From Rickettsiaceae bacterium (GTDB lineage Bacteria; Pseudomonadota; Alphaproteobacteria; Rickettsiales; Rickettsiaceae), in NCBI GenBank assembly GCA_021741085.1, contig JAIOYM010000039.1:1-10891 (forward strand): DNA of 10,891 nucleotides, given 5' to 3'. The notes beneath the pieces were generated by a model that saw nothing but the letters and a program-made list of their open reading frames with translations, was not told the DNA's origin and made no database searches. A program made the position numbers and the translations under genes. Of the stretch, positions 5,469 to 10,891 are shown in pieces. Each line of letters starts with the position of its first letter. Position 1 is the stretch's first letter.

Positions 5469-6542
5469 ATGGAAGCTGAAGAAAATAAAGTTGATCTTAA
5501 TGTAACTGAACTGCAAAGTAAAAGTTTTTTCTCCAAAATATTAAAATCTAAAAAGATTTTAGTAGCTATAGCTTTAGTTTTTTTGCTTCTTGGTTATACT
5601 ATTGGTAATTTCCTTAATCACGAGTCTACTGATAATGCTTATGTAGAAGCTGATATCACCACGATAAGTCCGGAAATAAGTGGACTCATCAAAACTATAC
5701 ATATTTTGGAGCATGATCCAGTAAAAAAAGGTGCTTTAATAGCTGAAATAGATGAAACCAATTACCAAATAGCTTTGGATAAATCTATTGCTCTTTTAGA
5801 ACAAGCTAAACAGGGTATAGCAATAACTGAGCAAAAAATTTCACAAGCAAAATTGGCAATATTAGATTCTGAACAAGCTTTGCAGTTAGCAAGAGTCAAC
5901 CTTAAAATTGCAAATAATGAACTACTAAGAACAGAAAACTTAACAAGCAATCAATTTTCTAGCAAACAAATATTAGAAAATGCTCAAGCAGTCAGTGAAC
6001 ACGCTAAATATGAATTTAGCAAAGCGGAAATTGCCTTACAAAGTTCCCATCAAAATTTAGCTGTATTAGAATCGGAAAGAGAAATAAATAAATCTAAATT
6101 TGATGAAGCAAAAGTAGGGCAAGACTACGCAGAGCAACAATTAAAAGACACCAAATTATACGCACCCATGGATGGATTTTTGGCAAATAGTTTTTTGAGA
6201 ATTGGTGCTTTTGCTAGAGCTGGCTATCCTATCGTTTCTGTTGTGCCAACAAAGATGTATATAAAAGCTAATTTTAAAGAAACCCAATTTGCGCGTATTA
6301 AAAGTGGTATGGAAGTAGATATTACTTTCGATGCCTTTAAAACTAATATAAAGGGCGTCGTACGCAGCCATTCCCCAGCAACCGGTTCTAAATTTAGCCT
6401 TATACCCACTGATAATGCAACTGGTAATTTTACCAAAGTGGTGCAAAGGATTCCTGTTATAATAGACTTTGAAATACCAGAAGATCTTAGAGGGAAAATT
6501 TTACCAGGTCTTTCTGTTGTAGTATCAATTAAAATAAACTAA
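5469..6542 (+). CDS. EmrA-like HlyD-family membrane fusion protein
   Basis: This is a periplasmic adaptor of the type that links an inner-membrane drug exporter to an outer-membrane channel. The 357 residues show a short cytoplasmic N-terminus, one membrane anchor at about 29-49, the family marker STDNAYVE (53-60), a first lipoyl half (about 60-95), a long alpha-helical hairpin with coiled-coil character (about 97-227), the second lipoyl half starting LYAPMDGFL (230-238), and a beta-barrel region. The late NATGNFTKVVQRIPV segment (316-330) is typical of EmrA, FarA and VceA. Length and layout are complete. The usual partner is a 14-helix EmrB-type (DHA2) transporter, normally adjacent. Here the next gene, 30 bp on, is a 12-helix ProP-like MFS protein. 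No outer-membrane channel gene is in the window. No Shine-Dalgarno is evident; start 5469 keeps 28 residues before the anchor. Confidence 0.88.
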   Translation: MEAEENKVDLNVTELQSKSFFSKILKSKKILVAIALVFLLLGYTIGNFLNHESTDNAYVEADITTISPEISGLIKTIHILEHDPVKKGALIAEIDETNYQIALDKSIALLEQAKQGIAITEQKISQAKLAILDSEQALQLARVNLKIANNELLRTENLTSNQFSSKQILENAQAVSEHAKYEFSKAEIALQSSHQNLAVLESEREINKSKFDEAKVGQDYAEQQLKDTKLYAPMDGFLANSFLRIGAFARAGYPIVSVVPTKMYIKANFKETQFARIKSGMEVDITFDAFKTNIKGVVRSHSPATGSKFSLIPTDNATGNFTKVVQRIPVIIDFEIPEDLRGKILPGLSVVVSIKIN

Positions 6543-6572
6543 CTACCAATATTTACAAAAGCATATGTTACT

Positions 6573-7820
6573 ATGTCTTATGGAAACAGCAATCTGAAAA
6601 ATTCAAAAACTCAAATAATCTTATTGCAATTGGGTGCATTATTTGAGTATTTTGACTTGATGCTTTATGTTCACCTAGCTTTTGTTTTAGATGATCTTTT
6701 CTTCCCTCCTGCTGAAGGCACAAATGCTCAATTAATTAGTGCTATAGCTTTTTGCTCTACATTTGTCTTCAAACCTTTTGGCGCTATTATTCTTGGTTAT
6801 GTTGGTGACAAAATTGGTCGTAAATTTACAACTCTAGTTGGTATATTTTCTGTTGCATTTTGTTCTTTAACTATGGCCATTTTACCCAGCTACGCGCAAA
6901 TAGGCATATCTGCTGCTATCATATTAACTTTATGTAGAATGACATTATCCCTTTTTTCTATGGGAGAAAAAATTGGCACGGATATTTATTTAGCCGAAAT
7001 CTCTACTAAATCTATGCGTAATGTTATAGTATGCACGGCTGGTATAGCTGCAGGCTTTGGATCTACTCTATCTTTGGGTATAGGGCTAATTTTAATAGAA
7101 CAGTCTTTAAATTGGCGACTTGCTTTCGTTTTTGGAGGAATTCTTGCTATTGTTGGTTTAATTGCAAGAAAAAAATTAAAAGAAAGTGGTGTGTTTGTTT
7201 ATGCCAAAAAACAAGAAGTCCAAACACCAGCTAAAGAGGCTAATTGGAAAGTTCTTGTATCTTATTTTTGTATTGATAGTGTGTGGCCTGCTATTTTTTA
7301 CTTTGTGTACATATATTGTATGGGAAAATTAAGAAATGATTTCAACTATAGCGCTGCAGAAATAATAAGGCACAATTTTTTTATATCGGTTACAGAGTTG
7401 TTTAGCTTAATTGCTATGACTATTATGGTATACCGAATATACCCATTGGTAATATTAAAGATCAAGTTGGTATTCTTTATAATTTTTACTTTTACTTTGC
7501 CTTGGATAATAAATTACATCTCAACCCCTGGAGAGCTTTTTTGTATACAAATTTTACTAGTAATTTTTGCGCCTACGATTTTTCCTGCTGCTGCGTTATT
7601 TATAGAGCATTTTCCTATATTAACACGCTTTAGTAGAATCGCTATAATATGCGCACTTTCTAGAGCAATAATGTATCCAATTTCTAGCTTTGGATTTATA
7701 TATTTGATAGATAATTTTGGCTACTGGGGAACTTTGTTTATTAATGTACCTTTATTCATTGGCTACGCTTTGGGGCTAAATTATTTTGAAAAAATATCTA
7801 AAAGCTCCCAATATTCATAG
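6573..7820 (+). CDS. ProP-like MFS metabolite:H+ symporter
   Basis: This inner-membrane transporter of the major facilitator superfamily has 415 residues and about 12 hydrophobic segments. It resembles the metabolite:H+ symporter (MHS, ProP-like) family, many copies of which occur in Rickettsia. Evidence is the start of helix 1 (ALFEYFDLMLY, 22-32), motif A in the 2-3 loop (GYVGDKIGRK, 75-84), GEKIGTDIYLAE (131-142), and WRLAFVFGG followed by RKKLKESGVF (181-189 and 199-208), which is the MHS pattern at the end of helix 6. The second half is less conserved, and the substrate cannot be read from sequence; osmolytes, amino acids or organic acids are possible. It follows the EmrA-like gene by 30 bp, probably in one transcript, and converges on ligA with 7 bp between stops. 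It does not look like EmrB, which is longer with 14 helices. Confidence 0.87.
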   Translation: MSYGNSNLKNSKTQIILLQLGALFEYFDLMLYVHLAFVLDDLFFPPAEGTNAQLISAIAFCSTFVFKPFGAIILGYVGDKIGRKFTTLVGIFSVAFCSLTMAILPSYAQIGISAAIILTLCRMTLSLFSMGEKIGTDIYLAEISTKSMRNVIVCTAGIAAGFGSTLSLGIGLILIEQSLNWRLAFVFGGILAIVGLIARKKLKESGVFVYAKKQEVQTPAKEANWKVLVSYFCIDSVWPAIFYFVYIYCMGKLRNDFNYSAAEIIRHNFFISVTELFSLIAMTIMVYRIYPLVILKIKLVFFIIFTFTLPWIINYISTPGELFCIQILLVIFAPTIFPAAALFIEHFPILTRFSRIAIICALSRAIMYPISSFGFIYLIDNFGYWGTLFINVPLFIGYALGLNYFEKISKSSQYS

Positions 7821-7827
7821 TATGAGA

Positions 7828-9897
7828 TTATTTTTTTATTAAACTCAACCAAACTTCTTCATCAATGATTTTAACATTCAGCTCATTGGCTTTAGTCATT
7901 TTAGAACCACTGCCAGGGCCGGCTACCAAAATATCAGTTTTACTTGATATTTGACTTGCAACTTTTGCGCCTAGTCTTTCAGCTATAGATTTTGCTTCTG
8001 CTCTAGACATAGACTCAAGATTACCCGTAAAGACTATAACTTTATTGTAAATAGCACTCTCAGATAAGGCTAAGTTGCTGTATTCTTCGATATCTAGTAA
8101 GGATATGAGTTGATTAACAATCGCAACATTTTCTTCTTTGGCAAAGAAATAACTAATATCTTTGATAATTTGTTCTCCAAAACCGTCTAGATTATCTAAT
8201 TGTTCCACGATTTCCACATTATGCTCGGCTAGTCGTAGCATTGTGTTTAAAAAATTATGCGCAGTTTTAAATTCTTTAGCTAAAATTTGCGCTGCAACTT
8301 CTCCAACTTGCCGTATACCTAGTGAATAAATGAATTTTGATAATGTAACTTTTTTTGCTTTTTCTAAAGATTCTAGCAAATTACTTACTGATTTTTCACC
8401 CCATCCTCGAGTGGTTTTTAATTTTTCAATTTCGGCATTATATTTTAATGTAAATAAATCCGCAGGGGTTCCAATAATCTTTTCAGATAATAAAAATTCT
8501 ATCTGTTTTTTACCCAACCCATCTATGTTCATAGCTCCTTTGCTGGCAAAATGAGCCAATTTTTCTAAAATTTGAGCGGGGCATTTTAAACTATTTTCAC
8601 ATCTAATAATAAGATCACTGCCTGCATAATTTATATTTGAATTACATGACGGGCAATGTGTTGGATATATAAAAGCTTTTGAGTCTTTTGGCCTAAGGCT
8701 TAATTCTACAGCGGTAATTTTAGGTATTACATCTCCGGCACGTTGAAGACTTACCGTATCACCTATCCTTACATCTTTTCTAATAATTTCGTGATAATTA
8801 TGTAAAGTTGCTCTGGATACTACAACGCCACCCACATTTGTGGGTTCTACTTCTGCAACCGGTGTTAGACTGCCAGTTCTACCAACTTGTATTATTATAT
8901 TTAAGATCTTAGTTTTAGCCAAAACTGCAGGAAATTTATATGCTACGGCAAATCTTGGGCTACGCCCTACAAAACCTAATCTAGCCTGAAGCTTCAAATC
9001 ATTTACTTTCAAAACTGTACCATCTATTTCAAAAGCTAAATCCTCGCGCAAATGCCCAATTTTTTGATAATATTGTTCAACTTCATCTATATTATTTAAT
9101 ATTTCCTTGTGCGGAGCTGTTTTAAAACCTATATTTTTAAATTTTTCAAGAAGTTCTATTTGTGAATTAGCAAATTCTGCGGAAACAGAACCGAGTGCAT
9201 ACACAAAATATTTGAGCGGTCTTTTTGCGCTAACTGCAGAATTTAATTGACGCAGAGATCCGGCTGCTGCATTTCTTGGGTTTGCAAATTGCTTATCTTG
9301 CTCTTGGTTAAGCTTTATAAATGCATCTTTTTCCATATAAACTTCACCGCGCACTTCAAAAACATTAGGTACATTTTCTATAAATTGAGGAAAATCTTTT
9401 ATCGTCTTCATGTTTTCAGTTACATTTTCTCCAACAAAACCATCTCCTCTAGTTGCAACATACACTAATTTTCCATATTCATATCGCGCGCTGAAAGATA
9501 GACCATCTATTTTTAATTCAGCGCATAATGGAATGAATTTATAGTCGTTAAGAAAATTCTGTATTCTTTTTATGAAGTCACTGCACTCAAGGCGAGAAAA
9601 GGCATTGTCAAGAGATAACATAGAAACAGAATGCGTAACTTTATCAAAGCTTTCTAAAATTTTGTAGCCTATAGTAGAAGTTGGATCTTCGCTATTTGCC
9701 AATTGTGGAAATTTTACTATAATCAATTTATTCAACTCTACTAGCCAGTCGTATTCTGCATCAGGAAGGATAGGCTTGTCTTCTTGATAATAAGCCCTGT
9801 TACATAAAGCTATTTTATCCTGCAGCTGCTTTAATAGCTCTGAGGCTTGTTTTTGAGAAAGCTTTTCTAAGTCTATTCCTGTAAAATTATTGCTCAT
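7828..9897 (-). CDS. ligA: NAD+-dependent DNA ligase
   Basis: LigA seals nicks during replication and repair using NAD+. The 689 residues are full length. Domains in order are the Ia NAD-binding region with YY and DAEYD (about 36-50); the adenylation domain with catalytic Lys129 in LKIDG (128-132), RGE at 183-185 and IDGTVLK at 291-297; the OB fold (about 330-405); a four-cysteine zinc finger (Cys415, Cys418, Cys433, Cys439); helix-hairpin-helix repeats (about 450-585); and a C-terminal BRCT domain (about 613-689) with GAKV at 643-646 and Trp683. All key residues are present. It is transcribed alone, divergent from the BI-1 gene and convergent with the MFS gene. The start at 9897 lies about 30 bp downstream of a minus-strand TATAAT. 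No Shine-Dalgarno is visible. The identification is secure. Confidence 0.97.
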   Translation of the reverse strand: MSNNFTGIDLEKLSQKQASELLKQLQDKIALCNRAYYQEDKPILPDAEYDWLVELNKLIIVKFPQLANSEDPTSTIGYKILESFDKVTHSVSMLSLDNAFSRLECSDFIKRIQNFLNDYKFIPLCAELKIDGLSFSARYEYGKLVYVATRGDGFVGENVTENMKTIKDFPQFIENVPNVFEVRGEVYMEKDAFIKLNQEQDKQFANPRNAAAGSLRQLNSAVSAKRPLKYFVYALGSVSAEFANSQIELLEKFKNIGFKTAPHKEILNNIDEVEQYYQKIGHLREDLAFEIDGTVLKVNDLKLQARLGFVGRSPRFAVAYKFPAVLAKTKILNIIIQVGRTGSLTPVAEVEPTNVGGVVVSRATLHNYHEIIRKDVRIGDTVSLQRAGDVIPKITAVELSLRPKDSKAFIYPTHCPSCNSNINYAGSDLIIRCENSLKCPAQILEKLAHFASKGAMNIDGLGKKQIEFLLSEKIIGTPADLFTLKYNAEIEKLKTTRGWGEKSVSNLLESLEKAKKVTLSKFIYSLGIRQVGEVAAQILAKEFKTAHNFLNTMLRLAEHNVEIVEQLDNLDGFGEQIIKDISYFFAKEENVAIVNQLISLLDIEEYSNLALSESAIYNKVIVFTGNLESMSRAEAKSIAERLGAKVASQISSKTDILVAGPGSGSKMTKANELNVKIIDEEVWLSLIKK

Positions 9898-9932
9898 AGA
9901 TTAGTAATGTTAGTTTTTAATTTATGTAGTTT

Positions 9933-9962
9933 ATTATATTATCCTTGAAATCAGGTTAACAA
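9933..9962 (-). promoter_or_regulatory. Putative ligA promoter
   Basis: On the minus strand TTGTTA (9962-9957), an 18-bp spacer and a consensus TATAAT (9938-9933) lie about 35 bp before the ligA ATG, giving a short 5' leader. The -35 box contains four of six consensus bases. It overlaps the plus-strand promoter for the BI-1 gene. Confidence 0.5.
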
Positions 9963-9973
9963 GATCCTATACT
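9945..9973 (+). promoter_or_regulatory. Putative promoter of the BI-1 family gene
   Basis: TTGAAA (9945-9950), a 17-bp spacer and TATACT (9968-9973) each match the sigma-70 hexamers at five of six positions with ideal spacing. A perfect TATAAT follows at 9975-9980 but lacks a well-spaced -35. The leader to the ATG would be about 38 nt. Confidence 0.55.
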
Positions 9974-10006
9974 ATATAATAGTGAAAATCAAATATAGCA
10001 GAATAT

Positions 10007-10011
10007 AGGAG
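10007..10011 (+). promoter_or_regulatory. Strong Shine-Dalgarno of the BI-1 family gene
   Basis: AGGAG ends 7 nt before the ATG at 10019, which fixes that start codon. It is the only strong ribosome binding site before a gene in this window, suggesting relatively high expression of this protein. Confidence 0.75.
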
Positions 10012-10018
10012 ATTAAAA

Positions 10019-10753
10019 ATGATTGATTACACAAAAACGTATTACGATACCAAAAAAGGTCTTGATGTAGGACTAAGAGCTTATATGCTAAAAGTCTATA
10101 ATTATATGGCTATAGCACTTTTAATGAGTGCATTTAGCGCTTATCTGGCTTCTTCTTTCGAGCCTGTTACAAGATTGCTTTTTAATGTAACACCTAGCGG
10201 CCAATTCATGGGCAATACTGGTTTGGGAACTATAGTGATGTTTGCACCAATAGGTGTAGCGCTTTATTTCGGCTTCGGTTTAGCCAACCACTCCATCGCA
10301 AAAGCTAGAATGTTATTCTGGATATATGCTACTTTAGTTGGTTTGTCATTTGGACAGTTGGGGCTAATATATACTGGCGAATCTTTAGCTCGTACCTTTT
10401 TGATAACAGCTGGTCTGTTTGGAGGAATGAGTCTATATGGTTACACAACTAAAAAAGATTTAACATCTTTTGGTTCATTCTTAATAATGGGTGTATGGGG
10501 TATAATTCTTGCATCACTAGCCAATATGTTTTTCCAAAGCCCAGCAATCGAATTTGCAACTTCATTAATAGGTGTATTCATCTTTATAGGTTTGATAGCT
10601 TTTGATACACAAAAAATAAAGTCTATATATTACAGCGTTGGCGGTGATGCCGTTGGAGAAAAAATGGCAATCGTTGCAGCTCTTAACTTATATCTAGATA
10701 TAATAAATTTGTTCTTATACCTACTACGTTTCATGGGTAATAGAAGAAACTAA
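10019..10753 (+). CDS. Bax inhibitor-1/YccA family membrane protein
   Basis: This is a 244-residue inner-membrane protein with seven hydrophobic segments (about 26-46, 69-90, 99-119, 123-142, 152-172, 179-197, 223-240). That is the usual size and topology of the bacterial TMBIM group (YccA, YbhL, BsYetJ). The family signature AFDTQKIKSIYY (194-205), with Asp196, and the closing LNLYLDIINLFLYLLRFMG are both present. Bacterial relatives include BsYetJ, a pH-sensitive calcium leak channel, and YccA, which interacts with the FtsH protease; which applies here cannot be told. In obligate intracellular bacteria a link to host cell death has been proposed but is unproven. It has its own promoter and the best ribosome binding site of the window, followed by a terminator, so it is probably monocistronic. 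Confidence 0.93.
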   Translation: MIDYTKTYYDTKKGLDVGLRAYMLKVYNYMAIALLMSAFSAYLASSFEPVTRLLFNVTPSGQFMGNTGLGTIVMFAPIGVALYFGFGLANHSIAKARMLFWIYATLVGLSFGQLGLIYTGESLARTFLITAGLFGGMSLYGYTTKKDLTSFGSFLIMGVWGIILASLANMFFQSPAIEFATSLIGVFIFIGLIAFDTQKIKSIYYSVGGDAVGEKMAIVAALNLYLDIINLFLYLLRFMGNRRN

Positions 10754-10764
10754 TTTGTAATTTT

Positions 10765-10804
10765 TTTTATGGAAAGGCTTTCACGGCTTATTCCATAAAA
10801 TTTT
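10765..10804 (+). terminator. Rho-independent terminator after the BI-1 family gene
   Basis: A perfect 10-bp stem (10765-10774 with 10791-10800), rich in A-T with a GGA/TCC centre, is followed by TTTT at 10801-10804 and further T-rich sequence. It begins 11 nt after the stop codon. The loop is fairly large (16 nt). Confidence 0.6.
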
Positions 10805-10826
10805 ATACTTTCAAGCCCGCCTTTCC
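10771..10826 (+). other. Alternative hairpin competing with the terminator
   Basis: ggaaaggc (10771-10778) pairs perfectly with gcctttcc (10819-10826). Inside this, ggctt (10785-10789) pairs with aagcc (10813-10817), around a palindromic ataaaattttat (10795-10806). Forming this 56-nt structure would break the terminator stem, since 10771-10774 are shared. T-rich sequence follows (tataaattttta), so it may be a second terminator, or part of a leader for the reading frame starting at 10841. Confidence 0.4.
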
Positions 10827-10840
10827 TATAAATTTTTAGG

Positions 10841-10891
10841 ATGAACCAAATTCAATCTATCGAAAAAATACGGATAACTCAATGTCTGTTG
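10841..10891 (+). CDS. Possible start of a further gene, cut by the window edge
   Basis: An ATG at 10841 opens 17 codons to the end of the window without a stop (beginning MNQIQSIEKI). The sequence tttttagg just upstream contains AGG, but too close to the ATG to be a good ribosome binding site. I do not recognise the protein, and 17 codons are far too few to establish coding. It is listed because it is in the same direction as the hairpin region before it. Confidence 0.25.
   Translation, partial: MNQIQSIEKIRITQCLL

Noticed and set aside
6156..6446. Minus-strand open frames (96 and 70 codons) opposite the EmrA-like gene
   Set aside because: They lie entirely inside a full-length, clearly recognisable gene on the other strand and have no family features; they are antisense shadows.
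9247..9468. Plus-strand open frame opposite ligA
   Set aside because: It sits within the conserved adenylation domain of ligA and has no ribosome binding site or family character.
10771..10826. tRNA gene
   Set aside because: A 7-bp closing stem (ggaaagg/cctttcc) resembles an acceptor arm, but the span is only 56 nt and it lacks a T-arm GGTTCGA-like loop and an identifiable anticodon arm.

Overview
The window looks like a chromosomal piece of a low-GC, host-associated alphaproteobacterium, most probably of the order Rickettsiales. The basis is a class I lysyl-tRNA synthetase, a ProP-like major facilitator typical of rickettsial genomes, AT-rich codon use, very few Shine-Dalgarno sites, and intergenic hairpin repeats of the 'attgccacgc...gcaatgacg' type. 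This placement is inferred from protein character; no database was searched. I cannot name the species.

Layout. Bases 1-992 contain no gene I can support. They hold near-palindromic hairpins (5-51, 59-109) and a tandem array of composite repeats (203-838) built from a hairpin core, a conserved tail and an almost G-free linker. One related module lies in inverted orientation (141-181) and one decayed copy at 928-968. A 17/20 inverted repeat pair (125-144 and 911-930) brackets most of the block. Bases 993-3683 are a tight minus-strand operon: MJ0042-type zinc-ribbon membrane protein, RDD membrane protein, lysS. A 61-bp divergent spacer leads to a plus-strand run at 3745-7820: dapD, pssA, an EmrA-like membrane fusion protein and a ProP-like MFS transporter. 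The last of these converges on ligA (minus, 7828-9897) with only 7 bp between stop codons. ligA and a Bax inhibitor-1/YccA-family gene (10019-10753) diverge from a 121-bp spacer with overlapping promoter-like elements. The window ends in a terminator and hairpin region and the possible start of another reading frame.

Functionally this is mainly housekeeping and envelope biology: translation (lysS), diaminopimelate for peptidoglycan (dapD), phospholipid synthesis (pssA), DNA replication and repair (ligA), and several membrane proteins (RDD, EmrA-like, MFS, BI-1). All protein genes look intact; I saw no frameshift. The least explained parts are the 1-kb repeat block, the pairing of an EmrA adaptor with a transporter that is not EmrB-like, and the competing hairpins after the BI-1 gene. 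I found no convincing new defence or mobile system.
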